From: Emydura subglobosa
Taxonomy: Eukaryota > Chordata > Testudines > Chelidae
DNA length: 64,000 nucleotides
NCBI GenBank assembly: GCA_007922225.1
Contig: ML680055.1
Coordinates: 4,341,655-4,405,654, forward strand
Direction of reading: 5' to 3'
Position 1 is the stretch's first letter. Each line of letters opens with the position of its first letter. The notes below the pieces were generated by a model. The model saw only the letters and a list, made by a program, of their open reading frames with translations, searched no databases and had not been told where the DNA came from. Positions 10,961 to 23,107 of this stretch are shown one piece after another. The position numbers were made by a program, and so were the translations under genes.

Positions 10961-13948
10961 CTAAACCTGGGTGCAAGAGAGGGCAACGCCTGTGGATTAT
11001 TTAGAAATAAACTTGCAGTGTATGGAGCCTGGTGCAATGCCAAGATATGTAAATAGAGGCAGAATTAATTGTAGCCATCAGTTATAGTCTCCTTTCCAGA
11101 GCCTGCAGGGATTATATGGCAGGGAAATTGATTTAAAACTTTTGGACTGTTTGAAATGGATCCTCTAAGGAAACAAAACCCTTGTCCTTTTTCTGTCCCC
11201 AGCTGGTTTCCAGGTCCACTGGCCTGTAGGGCAAAAGTCTTCCAATTCATCCAGGCCTGGGTGTTATGTTCACAGCATACGCACTGAGAGCAAGACATAA
11301 TCACTCTTCCTGAAAGGCTGCAGCGTAACATTACTTCATTGCTTGGGATCCAGAAAGCCAACATACAGCAACCAAACACAGAGAGAAACAAAGCAAGCTG
11401 CGAACTCACCCCACTTCGCTCCAGACTGGCTCCCTGCTAAGAACCCAGACTGCACGCTTCCCTCCCGTCACTGGCCAGAGCCCCCTCTCCAGCAATCGGG
11501 CCCAGGAAACCATAGAATGTAAAGGGGTAACTTTTAATATTAACCTAGTTTTCAATTCATCACATTCGGCGACAATTCAGGGACCCGAAGCTGCAGGAAA
11601 CTGACATTTTGGAGCAGCTGTTCCAGTCAAAGGGCTTCTTAACGCTGAGAACACAATGGTGATTCTGACCAGCCTTCCGACCCCTGAATCCTGCTGCTTT
11701 CTCCCCCATGCACAAGGAACATCCTTAGCCTTTCATGCTTAGATGACCTGGGTCATACCTGAAGGAAGAAGACAGGAAGGTTTCCCCATGAGACAGCAAA
11801 GTGCCCCTTGCAGAGTGCAGGGAAAGCGATACAACTTAACCCTCCAGGGCAGGTCATCTGCAGGGGGGATCAAACCTGGCACCTCTGTATCTTAATCTAG
11901 CACCTACTACTACCTGAACAGAAAGACCTAAAGCCATTTGTAAATGCTCTAGCAGGCTCCTCAGTCTCTGGCTGGCCCAACCCCCTTCTAGAACCACAGG
12001 AAGTGAGATACGTAGGGGCGGGGGTCCCAGGGCTAACCGGGGACTTGCCGTGTCACATCATCCTGTCAAATAGGTCAGCCCAGTCAATTTCAGCCCAATT
12101 GTCTCCTGCTGCTTTCTCTCAAGTGGGGTCTGGCCAAAGGTGTCAGGAGACGGTCTGAATGGGATGCCCAGAGCTTTTCTCAAATGGCCTGCCTCGCTGG
12201 GGTGTGACGGTGAATGCATTAAATGCATTGAAGACTGTCAGAGGAGGTGTTGATGAGGGCTCCAGCGGTACCTGAGATGGCCAGCCCCTGTACAGAAGTG
12301 TGCTCAAAATCCTACTGCAGCAGACTATGACAATGTGCACTGGTGTAACAGACCCAGGGGTATGGCTGCACAAACTCAGAAGCTAGTCGCCTGCCCCTGC
12401 TTTAAGCTTATTGAAGCCAAAAAGCCCTTCTGACCTCACTGCTTTAAATCTGAACCTTAAAAATGCGAGTGAAATCAACTGATCTTCAGCCTCGCGCCCT
12501 GGATCACATCCAGATGAATCCAATCCGCTACGTTCTCTTTCTCTCTTTTAAATCTATTAGACTAGTTGAACTCTGGTGAGCAGCCTGTGTTCCTGGGATG
12601 CCAGATCTGAGAACACCTTGTTCAGCGAACTTCAGACCTGGTAGAAAAACTCAGCCTTTGCCTCAGACCTAATTTATCAGTTTCAAAGCTCAAAATCTCT
12701 TCGTCTGTGAATTTTAGAGACAGGACCAATAACAGGCGCATGGCAGAGACTCGCTGGTATCCATTTCTGTGAACGCCACAATAGAACTTACCACACGCTT
12801 TTCATCCACACAGCACAGACTGCTTTCTAAAGGGAATTAAAAAGTTCCAATTTACAGCTGGGGAAACTGAGGCACAGAATTGACGTCTGACCTTGACGTG
12901 CAGTTTTCTGTGCCTGCCCAAAGGCGCTGTGGGGCTCCGTGTTTATTGACTCTTTGTGAGCTCACTGCAGAAGTGCTGAGGTGCTGACTAAAATTTCTCA
13001 TTTTCTTGCCATCCTGGCAACAAATTCAACTTGGGCTTCTGGGATCCAAACCGGGCTCGTCCCATCTCATACGTCATCACTAGGAATAAAGGATCTGCAG
13101 GGCCACGCTGCAGTCCCACTATTGTCAGAAGGCGTGCCCGGCTGTCATTGACTGGATTTCAGTACAGCCTTTGACAGCAGACTCCATCTCCCTTAGCCGA
13201 GCTGCGCTGCAGTACGGAGCAAAGGTCAATAGTCGTTTTAGTCACTGGAGTCAGCAGGTCCGACTCTGATGTACCCGGGGGGCAGCTCGGCTGAGGGAGA
13301 CAAAAAGCTCCGGCTTTTGGGTTCCATAACGATCGCTCCAAATAACAGGCCTTGACAAGCCGCTGCCGGGGACCCAGAAACATCACGAGCACTTACAGAA
13401 GAAGAAAAGAGTTTAAAAGCTTAAAAGTCTAGTTCAAACTTTCCCCCAGGTTTTGTGTGATCTTCGAGCAAAGCTTTTTCTCTTCTTTCTACCCTGCCCT
13501 AATACCGGCGCCTGCTTTCGTTGCTCTGCCATGTAAAGGAATCTGAGATTAACTGTGACGAATGTACTGATTCCCTTTTCTCAGGGGCTGTTTTATTTTT
13601 CCGCTGCCGCATCTGACAAGTTGCATTTTGCCATAAATCCCTTCAATTAGGTCTTTAAAACAGCTCTGCAGTCATGTCCTTGATGGATGGGGCTGGAATT
13701 AGCTTTAAGTTCCTACGAGCCAATGCCTGGACTAAAAATAGAGCGCACTCGCTTCCCATCCCTTGCCTCTCCCTCCCTTCTCCTGGCATCTGATCGGCAC
13801 ACTGTCATTGAGGTCCTCCTTCCCCAGGACCCACGGACAGATTGGGATGCTAAGAGTTAACCCCCACACCTAGGTAAGATGCACTTTGCTGCAGGCAGAC
13901 AGTATGCAGTGCTGGAAAATTCTCCGTCCAGGAAGGAAGGCTATAGTG
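10961..13948. other. Unassigned flank with one short SINE piece
   Basis: No gene is recognised. At 12845-12880 'cagctggggaaactgaggcacagaattg' is a short minus-strand MIR-like piece. The rest is unremarkable single-copy-looking sequence with short frames and no exon-like borders. Confidence 0.4.
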
Positions 13949-14050
13949 CAATGTTTCTCAACCTTTTTGATACCAGGTATCAGCCTGCTGCCTTCCTACA
14001 CCATAGCTGGGGCTGGCACTGGTCCACGTTCTGGGCATTGAGAAACACTG
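13949..14050. mobile_element. Short hAT-like non-autonomous element
   Basis: The left end CAATGTTTCTCAACCTTTTT and the right end, whose reverse complement is CAGTGTTTCTCAATGCCC, form imperfect inverted repeats of the CAGTGnTTCTCAA type found in hAT elements. The same end type is seen at 51318-51613. At about 100 bp it has no coding capacity. Confidence 0.65.
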
Positions 14051-14076
14051 CATAATGCGCTGGCTCGTGTGGAAGA

Positions 14077-14192
14077 TGCCAACCCTCCAGGATTATCCTG
14101 GAGTCTCCAGGAATTAAAGATTCACCTTTCATTAAAGATTATGTCGTGTGATGAAACCTCCAGGAACACATCCAACCAAAGCTGGCAACCCT
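14077..14192. mobile_element. Short MITE-like repeat with TGCCAACCCT ends
   Basis: It opens with 'tgccaaccctccagg' and closes with 'gctggcaaccct', giving short inverted ends with 'ggttgcca' at their heart. The centre has the palindromic 'aattaaagattcacctttcattaaagatt'. I recall this as a dispersed sauropsid repeat. There is no coding capacity. Confidence 0.55.
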
Positions 14193-15181
14193 CTGAGGGG
14201 CTGACACGCCCCTCCCGTGCGGGGGGAAGGGGGCTGAGAAAGACTAACGGGGCCGGCTAGCGAAGGGTGTTAAAGTAACTCTGCTTTAGCTCAGAGCTAG
14301 AGGCTTGTGTCTGGAGCACTGTGGTGTCCACTCTCCGCTTCTGCCCCAGCCTGGCGGTGTGTTGATCCAGCGCTCGTGCCTCTCTGTAGGACAGGGGTCT
14401 CTTACAGGGGGAGAAGGGGCAGCAGAAAGGGCAAAAGCACTTCATGGTTCCGCTAGATGGTTGTAAAGTTGGGCGGTCATATCTGAGGTCACCAGGTGCC
14501 CCCTGCACCGGACCTCTCTGCTGTAATGCTGCCAGTTCGCGCTCAGCTGTTCCCAGGCCAGCATGGTGAAGAGAAGCGGCGAATGGGGAAGAACAGGCCA
14601 CACCTGGGAAATGTACGAGGGTTTACCAGCTAGGCTGGTGCCAAAACGTAAATGCAGCTCAGGCAAATGGAACGAGTAATCCCAGCGTCAGGCCCGGCAC
14701 TGGAGAGGCCACCTTGCTGCTTTTGGAGACACAGCTGGGCCGGGCTTCCTTTGGCACGCTGCTTAATTTGCTAGGCCTGATAATGGCACCCTTAAAGGCC
14801 GGGGCCACGGGACGGGGCTGGAGTGGCAGGGATGGGGTAGCTGGGGGATGCTAGAGGGGAAAGGGAAGGCTTAATCATTTCATCAGTGTAAAACGTTGGC
14901 TGCGGGTGCTGTGTAGCCCTCTAAAGTCGGGGGCAAAGAAAAGAGAAGAGCCTACCACTAATCTAGTCGAGGTGTTGCTTTGGCTGTGGTAGGGGTGGGT
15001 TCTGACCTTGTTCCCAGTTTATGGGTGAGTCACCTAAATGATCCCTAAGTGAAACCAGACTGGAAAATTAAACCTGCTGGGGACTATGTTCATGAGAATT
15101 AATGTAGCTCATGTAAGAAGAGGTGCAGTGAAACAAATCACGGCTCAGACTTGCCGCCCTTACTCACGTAAAACTCCCCTG
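14193..15181. other. Unassigned flank
   Basis: No gene or clear repeat was recognised. Two overlapping minus frames (14257-14666) show no domain, and one is interrupted where the other continues, as expected by chance. Confidence 0.4.
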
Positions 15182-15509
15182 GAGAGCCGGCTGAAATGCT
15201 GAATTTCAATCCCAGAGGACATTTCAAAATTTGCTTTCATCCAAAATTGGGACAAAAAGGGAAAATCTCTGAATTTTTTGCAAAATGAAATATTCAAAGA
15301 ATATTTTGGTATGACCTCATCAGAAGATACATATTATATTATATTATATTATTAAAACAATAAAGTCCAAACAAAATGTATCAATAATTTCCTGTAAAAA
15401 TGCCCCCCCCAAAAAAATTTGATCCATTCCTGTGAAATGTTTCAATTTCATAAAAGTCAACATTTTCTGGCAGAAAACTGTTCCTTCTGAAAATTTTTGA
15501 CCAGCTCTG
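15182..15509. mobile_element. AT-rich hAT-like MITE, 'AGAGCTGG' family
   Basis: The left end gagagccggctgaaa and the right end ttttgaccagctctg are imperfect inverted repeats of the family end AGAGCTGGnnnAAA. The interior is AT-rich, with a TATAT-type microsatellite at 15331-15353. The flanking octamers ctcccctg and ctcacatt agree at 5 of 8 bases, so a target duplication is only weakly supported here. Confidence 0.6.
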
Positions 15510-17079
15510 CTCACATTATAACCCAATTTCCTGGCCCCAAAGGCAGCCGATACCAAATACTTTAGAAGACAAAAACAAAACATAATGGGCCTTACTGTGT
15601 GTAACTAGCTGAGGCATTTCTTCCTGACCTCAGCTGGGAGTTACTCATGCCACGAACCATGAGGATTGCTAGCCCCTGTAATTTTTATCCTAGCTAGTTT
15701 AATCCCAGCGCAGAGGCTCTTCTTATTCTTAGGAGTCTAACATTTAAAAAAAATCATACTAAACTGCATGTTCCAGTAAAATCCTGCAACAATGACTTCC
15801 AAAGCGTAATGTATATGTTTATATAGGCTTGATAAGGAAGCTGTTAAAACAGAATTGTTCTGTAAAGACTGCTGTCTTATTTCACTCCCTGTTGGTGCTC
15901 TGGGATGTTATGAGACTTAAGTGACAAAAAATAAATGTCTTGAATTTTCAAGGTTTATTGATTTTCAATTATTTTCTTAGCTAAATGAACCTAATAATAT
16001 TTGAGGAATTTAGTTTTTATTGTCTGTTTTAATGAAAGCACCTAGAATTGAAATAAATTGAATTGAAATAAATAATCTGTTCTAGTCCTACAATCCTATC
16101 CAGACCAACAATCCCAAAACAGCCTACAAATATATACAGGAGTCACTTCGCTTGTCACTGAAATGCATCCACCACTGGAGTGGAACACAGCAGGTGCTTT
16201 ATCAGCGCACAGCAAAACAACCCCAGAGTTAGTTCAGGAAGCAAAGAGGAATTCTGACTCCAACTGAATATGAAGGCAGAATTGAGGTGGGTGGAATGTA
16301 ATTACCCAGGCTGGAATTTGACCAGGACTATCAGGTATTAAATTTCTCTTCTTCTTGGGTAAGGTGTCTTGGGATCACTCATGTTTGATACCTTGTTGGT
16401 TTTGTGTCACATCCATCACTGAAACTCGTAGCATCTAAGTGCCTTATTGTTATGTTATGACAATGCTAGCCCTGATTCTCATGTACCTTGGGGGAAATCA
16501 TCCACTAAAGTCAATCCATGTGGTGTGAAAGGAGAATCGGGCCCTCTGTAGATCCGCTGCAGCGGCTATATGCCGGGACTTCTCATGCCCCATCAGCTGT
16601 CCCTGTTTTACTAATCCCACCTTGGAAAGTTAGGGAGCTGGGGAAAGCGGCACGCTGCCTGAGGACTGGGTGCGTGGAGGTGTGGAGTAGCCTAATACCC
16701 ACCCAGGGTTGAGCCACAGCCCTGCAGCACCTTCTGGACATATACTATGTGCTGACCTTCTGGTGATGTGCAGTGCTAGAGCGGTAGGCAGAGTCATAGC
16801 CACGGCCCCTACCCCACTCAGATGTGCTCCCCCTCTCCCCCGGGGGCGGCTCAGTGTGCCATCTCTTCCATGCGGGCACGGTTGGGGGAAGGGTCCCCTG
16901 AGCTGCTCTCCCCCTAAAAAAAGACCTCTGCTCAGGATGCAAGAAATTTGACCCTTGGAAAGCAGAGATGCAAGAAGTGCAATAGCTTCCCCAGCATGAT
17001 TAGCCATCAGGGAAGTAGCTCACACTTCCTGAGTCCAGGAGCAACTGCGGTGTAGCAGGTAGCACAGGACGAGAGGAAG
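15510..17079. other. Unassigned AT-rich flank
   Basis: No gene is recognised. At 16047-16076 an imperfect tandem of 'aattgaaataaat' occurs. The remainder shows no family I know. Confidence 0.4.
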
Positions 17080-17310
17080 GACGGATGGCTGGTTAGGGCA
17101 CCGGTCTGGTACCTGGGAGACCTGAGTTCCGTGTCTTGCTCTACCACGACCTGTGCCACGCTGGACAAGTCACTGCATCTCTCCATGCCCTGCTTCTCCA
17201 TCTGCACAATGGAGATAACAGAACTGGTCTGACTCGCCAGGGGACCGTAAGACACAATGTATTAATGATTGTGCAGTGTCCAGATGTTAGGGAGGTGCCC
17301 AGAAGGCCTG
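17080..17310 (+). mobile_element. MIR-like SINE, nearly full length
   Basis: All landmarks appear in order on the + strand: a tRNA-like head 'ggctggttagggcaccggtctgg', then 'gagacctgagttccgtgtcttgctctacc', then 'ctggacaagtcactgcatctctcc', and finally 'ctccatctgcacaatgg'. A tail with 'taatgattgtgcagtgtccag' follows. This is one of the most complete SINE copies in the window. Confidence 0.75.
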
Positions 17311-19159
17311 AGTTTCCTTATTGCAACTCGGAGGGTCTAATCCTGACTCTGCCGCTTGTGGAGCTCAGAATTCTGATGTGTCCCGGGGCAGAGCAGCTGT
17401 CGGGCTGAAGTCAGCAAAGGGTTTAGGGAGCCTTAGATAACCGGCAAGGGCCAAGTGTTGCTGGTTGGGTCCTATGCCGGTCTCACCAGGCATGTTTGGG
17501 ATATGATGTATTAGATCCCCAGCCCTGGGATTTCTGAGCGGGAAAATTGCTATGGAAATGTGACCGTGGGTGGGGCTGTCAGATCGGAAAACGTGTCGGC
17601 AGGACAGCTTCCCCCCACACTCAGCAGGCTTGAAAAGGATCACAGGCTGTAGGCAAGCGCCATGAACAAATCAAACGGCTCTATAGTGAGTAGGGCCTCA
17701 GAAGGATGAGTTGTTACTATTTCAGAATTGCCCAGGCATCGAGGCCTTTGAGAAAGATAGAACAGAGGGCTAAGAGAATAAAAACCCAGGGTCTAAAGGC
17801 CTGATTTCTTCAATCCTCTGAGAAAACTCACTCTTGCTGCAGCCTGGCGCAAAAATGTACTGCTGGCCGCACTAAAGAGACTTCCCCTCCCTCCCCCCAG
17901 TGAATAAGTGGAAGAATTTAGAATCATATTAAATTACTAGCAAACACTGATATTATATGACGTGGCAGATGCAGTAGCAAAATTGGGAACCTGACGGAAA
18001 ATAATATTATCATTAAAATGTGCAGAAAAGGGACGTCAATTATAAATGATAGAGCTTTGGGCAAAATATGGTAAACTTGAATGACAGGTTTTACCTCGGG
18101 GGCCATCTGGTTAGGAAGGAAAGGGGATGCGTTCATGGGGCTCACTTTTGGTTTACGTGCCAAAGTGAAGTAAGGCTAATGTTTGCGATTAAGCACGCTT
18201 ACACTGTCAAGTTAGTGAAATACACCTGTGCTGAGAGCGGCCGTAAATAAAAGGAACTGAAACTAACTAATGTGTTTATAGGAACACTCGGCCGCAGACT
18301 GGAATAATCAGAAATGTAACTGGTTGGTTAATAATGCACAGCCACAGCTCAGCCATAGCTACCAAGGTCCCACCATTGTGGTTTAAACAGGGAGAAGAAA
18401 AATGGAAGATTTATACAGCTGTTCCAGCTTCCTGGAGAACCCTAGTTCTTGAAGTGACTTTGCACTGCATAATGGATTGCCAAAACAAGTTCAAAGAGCG
18501 TCGAAGAACGTGGAGAGAGTTTGTGTAAATTATATGACCTTTACACTGGCCATTTCAGCAGTTAGCAGAGGGCTGACGGACACGGCAACGTGAGCAAACA
18601 AAGCTGCAAACTTGGCCAAGACACACACCATAAAGAAGCCTGCAGAAAGTGACTTGCGGCGGTAAATCGCTGACCAGAGCAAAGCTGCCGGAGTTCCAGG
18701 AACGTTCCAAGACGGATGTGCCAACAATTCTGGCCCACCTTGCCACCTGACCCATTCACCATTCACCTGGCCCACCATTCACCTGGCCCACCTGAATGAG
18801 GTGGTGTGACAAACAGGCCATTTTATCCTTTTTGCTGGGTAGTCCAACATGGTTCTTCTTCTGGAGGTGCAGGCATGGACTAATCAGATGGTGACCCAGA
18901 CATCTTCTGAAGATTCAAAATGTCCAACCAAAATGAGAGTTGTTCTTCTTTCACAATCCAACCTGGGAACGAGCCATCAGCTTTTGAGATCTTGCGACTG
19001 GGATTGGAGTTTTCCAGCCTATCTCTTTCAGCACATCGCTTCCCAAAAGCCAAAGATACCTGCTAGAGAGAAAACTGAGGTCCTGGGCCAGCCCTGGCTT
19101 CAATAAGAAGCAAATGCCTTGTCTTTGGACTGTACCCACAGCACCAAGTGGAGTAGTAT
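17311..19159. other. Unassigned flank with a 16-bp tandem duplication
   Basis: No gene is recognised. At 18759-18790 the unit ccattcacctggccca is present twice, head to tail and exactly. Three overlapping minus frames at 18530-18778 share this stretch and are chance. Confidence 0.45.
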
Positions 19160-19385
19160 AGAGAGAGGGAGGGCAGTGTTGCCTAGTACACAGATTAGGA
19201 CTCAAAAGCACTGGGTTCTGTTCCTTGCTTTGGCCTCCTGGGTGACGTTGGGTGAGTCGCATCACCTCGCTGCCTCTCATTCCCCTTGCCTGTAAAACGG
19301 GGCTGCTGCGGCTAATAATGCTGCCCTCCTTTGTAAAGCACTTGGCAACGCACTCATGAAAAGCAGGAGATGAAAACTAGGTGGT
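19160..19385 (+). mobile_element. MIR-like SINE
   Basis: 'gcactgggttctgttccttgctttggcctcctgggtgacgttgggtgagtcgcatcacctcgctgcctctcattccccttgcctgtaaaacgggg' follows the MIR order, and 'ctcctttgtaaagcacttggc...atgaaaagc' gives its 3' part. It is on the + strand and is one of the most complete copies here. Confidence 0.78.
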
Positions 19386-21025
19386 ATCATCATTACTCAC
19401 TTCCTGACAAATAAGGGATGCCAATCGGCACAGCCACCGCTCCCTTAGCCCTGGCTCAGGAGAAGGGATATCTGTAGGCACATGCAAGGGAGACTGGCCC
19501 CCATGGGCAGAGTGATGGAACTGGGGTGACCCTTCAGACAGGGAGTTTGCCATCTGCTCCTTTTTGCTCCTGGCGTGATCCTTTGCCTTGACATCTTGCC
19601 TTGTCACCTTGCTGACTGGCTGGTTGTTTTTTTCCCAAGCGGGTAGACTCCCAACTCCTTTCCCTGGGGCCGGCACTTGTCAACCACCTTTCTACAAGGC
19701 AGCTGTCTTTCTACAAACCTGCACACAGAGTTCGAGAGCCATTGCCCCCACCGAGGCCTGCCGGAGCAATACTGGAAGCTGCAGCGTGCGGGGTCGTTCC
19801 TGCGGAAGGCTGGGGTGCATGTCACACCAGGCAGGATAATTCCATTTAAAGAGATTTTACCCACAGTGTAACAGCCCCAAGCACTGCAGTAACACCACTG
19901 TACACTACAGAGTCTAGGTCAGGACCATCATCACTGGGCATATTACATCAGTCCATCTAGCCCGTGTAGAATGGCCCCCAGCACTGTAGCAGTGTTATTG
20001 TGTTGCAAGGGGCAGTGCTCTGAACCACTGCTTTGTGCATGGTGCCCCCGTGCCAGGGGGCAGCGCTGGGTGTTTTCTTTAACCTTTCTCCTCTTTTCTT
20101 ATTTTTTTTATTCGATTTTTGATCGCTGTTTGTTTAATAAATTGTATTGCTTTGAACTATATGCAATGATCAGTGGGTCTTGGAAGAGACCAGTGCAGAG
20201 TTAGTACCCTGGAGTGCGGACACCTAGCCCCTGTCCTAGGTAACCACAACAAGTTTGGGGGTTGAGCCTCCCAGGAATCCAGGGCCCAGCCTTGTCAGGG
20301 TTACAGGGACTCCGCCACACAGGAGAATGGGAGGGGAGCCCGCGCGGTCAGGCAGGCCTTTGGGTAAAGGGAGTGGGAACAAGGATTCAGATCCTTTTGC
20401 TAGCCAACTCCACCAGGGTAGTGTATGAGCCAGGCTAATTCCCCACAATAGTGGGCCCATTCTCCCGCTTACACTCAGTTGCTTTTATGCTATTGCCGAG
20501 ACAGCGAAAAAAATGGCGATGCAAATTCTTCGCCAGACTACTTCAGAAACCCACATTTAGAGCACAGTTGGCAGAATAAGTTTGCAGAAAGCCTGGACCG
20601 CTTCGCCCCTTGCAACGCTTCTTATGTTCAGTCATTTGTCAGATTTGCCCTGAATTTGGGGCCCCCTGTCTTTCGGGGCCCCGGGCCACCGCACGGTTTG
20701 TTTCATGGTAAATCCGCCACTGGCTTCACCTTATTTTATAAAAGCAACCCTCTCCTCTGCCAGCTTGCACTGGAAATGACTCTGTCCCGGCATACTAGGC
20801 GGTAAGGCGTCTACCAGATGGATTCCTCCTGTCCTGGAAACAACTTGAAACTGGTACGGCCGATGATCCCAGGAACGCCAAGAAGCCAAAAAAGAAGCGG
20901 CTGCTATTTTGCCCCGACTCCATCCCCCAGCACAAGCGACAGTGGCCGTGACCCCGGGGGGTGTCTCTTGGTGGCAGGGTGCCACAGTGGGACGATTCTT
21001 CCCCAGATGCATTGGAGGGGCAGAC
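19386..21025. other. Unassigned flank
   Basis: No gene is recognised. At 20659-20683 a small hairpin is formed by two GGGGCCCC blocks. At 20100-20150 the strand is T-rich. Open frames of 60-108 codons overlap on both strands and show no domain. Confidence 0.4.
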
Positions 21026-21180
21026 AGAGGTTAGCCATTAGAGCAGGGGAGGGTTAGGGTCACAGGACTCCTGGATTCGATCCCTGGCTCTGTCCCCGAC
21101 ACGCTGTGCCCCCCTTGGGCAAAGTGCTTGCCCTGTCCGGGCCTCGGTTTCTCCGGCTGCGAGATGGAGACAAATGCCAC
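21026..21180 (+). mobile_element. MIR-like SINE, GC-rich copy
   Basis: The order 'ggttagccattagagcaggg', 'cacaggactcctggattcgatccctggctctg', 'ttgggcaaagtgcttgccctg', 'cctcggtttctccggctgcgagatgg' matches a MIR-type SINE on the + strand. It lies at the edge of the CRHR1 CpG-rich region. Confidence 0.7.
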
Positions 21181-21755
21181 CCACTTCAATTCTGATTGAA
21201 AGTTCATTGGAGTCTGAGTTCACTGGACTTTTGTCTCGGGCTCTGACCCCTGGAGGGGGGGGGGGGAGATGGGACCTGCCTGAGCCTGCAAAGAGACCCC
21301 TGAATTCAATCTGGGGGGGCCAGGGTTCGCTCCCCGGTCACAGAGTGAGTCAGAAGGGCAGAGGGGGGTGCTGGGGGCAGGCACAGGGGGGGATAATAGC
21401 CCTAGGGGCCGGGGGCTCCTGCAAGGGGCTGCTGGGGCTTTCCTACATCCCCTGCCGAGCTCCATCTCCCCCGAAGCAGGAGGCTTCTCCCCGGGCCGAG
21501 ACGCAGCGGAGGCGGGGGACAGGCGCCAGGGCGCAGCAGTTACGCACCAGAAACACCAGAGGCCGGGGGGGGGGGCACAGCGTGGATCCCTGTCCGGCGG
21601 GATCGTGGCCGGGGACAGCTCCCAGGCCCTGGGTCTGCAGGAGGGAGCTCTGCCCCCGGCACGGAGAGGCTGGGACCCTGCAGCCCATGCACCGGCTCAG
21701 CTTCTGCAGAACCAGGCTGCTGCTGCTGCTGCAACCGGGGGGGGGGGGGGGGGGG

Positions 21756-21855
21756 NNNNNNNNNNNNNNNNNNNNNNNNNNNNNNNNNNNNNNNNNNNNN
21801 NNNNNNNNNNNNNNNNNNNNNNNNNNNNNNNNNNNNNNNNNNNNNNNNNNNNNNN
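21756..21855. other. Assembly gap of 100 N
   Basis: Exactly 100 N separate a run of 19 G (21737-21755) from CCCGGGACCGG. A round 100 usually denotes a gap of unknown size. The long frames that seem to cross it are not evidence of continuous coding. Confidence 0.98.
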
Positions 21856-22361
21856 CCCGGGACCGGAGACTCGACACCCCCCGGCCGGGAGTGGGGGGTG
21901 GCGGGCTGCGGTGGGCAGCGAGCGGGTCCTCCCCCGAGCAGGGGGTGTTGCAAAGAGGCGGGGAGGGAGGGCGAGGCGAGCGGGGGCTGGTCTGGAGGAA
22001 GGAGCGGGAAGGGGGAGGGCTGTGGAGGAGGAGAGAAGCGGGGGGGGGATGGCGAGGAGGGAGATGTAACCCGTCCCCGTCGGGAGAGCTGGAAGGGGGC
22101 GAGCCGGGAGCCGGAGCCGAGCGAGGTTCTAAGAGGCGCGGCGGGCAGCGGCAGGGGGACGGCAAAGACCCGCTCCCCGGGACGCCCCGTGCGAGGGATC
22201 CTGGCTGCCTCCCAACCAGAGCGCCTGAAAAAAGCCCCCGGGGCTTGCTCCGAGCCCCCCACCCCAGTGCGGCAGCAGAAGGGCTCCCTTATCCCCCCCC
22301 CCAGCGGCCCCCCAAAGCATGCTTGGGAGAGTCGGGCCAGGTGGAAACTAAAAACCCCAGG

Positions 22362-22397
22362 ATGATGGTGCGGAGATGCCCCAATCTTCTCCTGCAG
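22362..22397 (+). CDS. CRHR1: CRHR1 coding exon 1 (start of signal peptide)
   Basis: This is the first coding exon of corticotropin-releasing hormone receptor 1, a class B G-protein-coupled receptor of the plasma membrane that couples mainly to Gs and starts the pituitary stress response. Twelve codons, MMVRRCPNLLLQ, end in CAG followed by the strong donor GTAAGA at 22398, leaving phase 0. Joined to exon 2 they give a signal peptide with a basic start and hydrophobic core (LLLQVFILWI). With the first ATG (A at -3), the first extracellular cysteine falls at residue 30, the position it has in mammalian CRHR1. A second ATG directly follows at 22365 and has the better +4 base, so the first residue is uncertain by one. 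Exon 1 sits in a GC-rich region, as a first exon should. Assignment rests on joining to exons 2 and 3, since exon 1 alone is too short to prove. Confidence 0.85.
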
Positions 22398-23107
22398 GTA
22401 AGAGGCGCTCCCGTTCTCCTGGCTTCGTCCAGGATCAGCCCGGATCCCCCCCGCCCCGGATACGGACCCCTTGGGGTGTTTTAGCCGGTGACTGTATTTT
22501 AATCTGGAGTGCAGGGACAAGTGCGTAGGGCTGGGCTGGGAATCTCTCTGCTCGGTGACACTGGAGTTTGGGGAGAGTTCATTGTGCTTCTCTAGATCCA
22601 CAGATTAAGAGAGAAGCCTGTGCACATCACAGATGAACTTCCAGCCAGGAAACAGAGCGAAAGTGCAGAACTACATGGAGGTCATTTCTAAATAGCTTCC
22701 CCGTCTTGCAGATGAGAAAAACCAAGCTCACTGGGCAGCCAAAAGGAAATGGGCTTAAAGGACATGCCCTAGTATTGTAGAGAGTGACCCAGCATTGAGG
22801 GAGTCTCAGCCCATCTTTCCTCCAAGCCAATCCTTTAGCATGATGCTCAGCACCTCTCTTGCTTCATTTCCTAGTAAAACCCCTCTGCTCACAGTTTTCC
22901 TTAAACTGCAAGAGAGGAAAGTCAGCCTGTGCTGACTGTGATGATGGAGGCATGGGCAAATATATGTCAGACCCTTGCCACCGGCCCAGCTGCATTTCTA
23001 AATAAATATTATTTTCAAAGGAATAGACTTTAAAAAGAAAAAGAAAAATTGACCTGAATAAAGCAGTAGTCACCTTTCATTTTTCCGATCTTCAGAAAAT
23101 GCAAAAT

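Larger units (their letters stand above)
21200..22470. promoter_or_regulatory. CRHR1: CpG-island-like promoter and first-exon region of CRHR1
   Basis: Sequence from about 21200 to 22470 is strongly GC-rich with frequent CG dinucleotides, G runs (for example 21249-21264 and the 19 G at 21737-21755) and GGGCGG-like boxes. It stands out from both flanks. It encloses coding exon 1, so promoter and 5' UTR function is inferred from position. I see no convincing TATA box directly upstream of exon 1. The transcription start cannot be placed, partly because the assembly gap lies 506 bases before the start codon. Confidence 0.65.

Noticed and set aside
21174..22484. Long open frame of 436 codons on the + strand, and overlapping minus frames of 240 and 353 codons
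   Set aside because: They cross the 100-N gap, whose true length is unknown, and lie in extreme GC sequence where stop codons are rare. Only the last 12 codons before 22398 belong to a supported exon.
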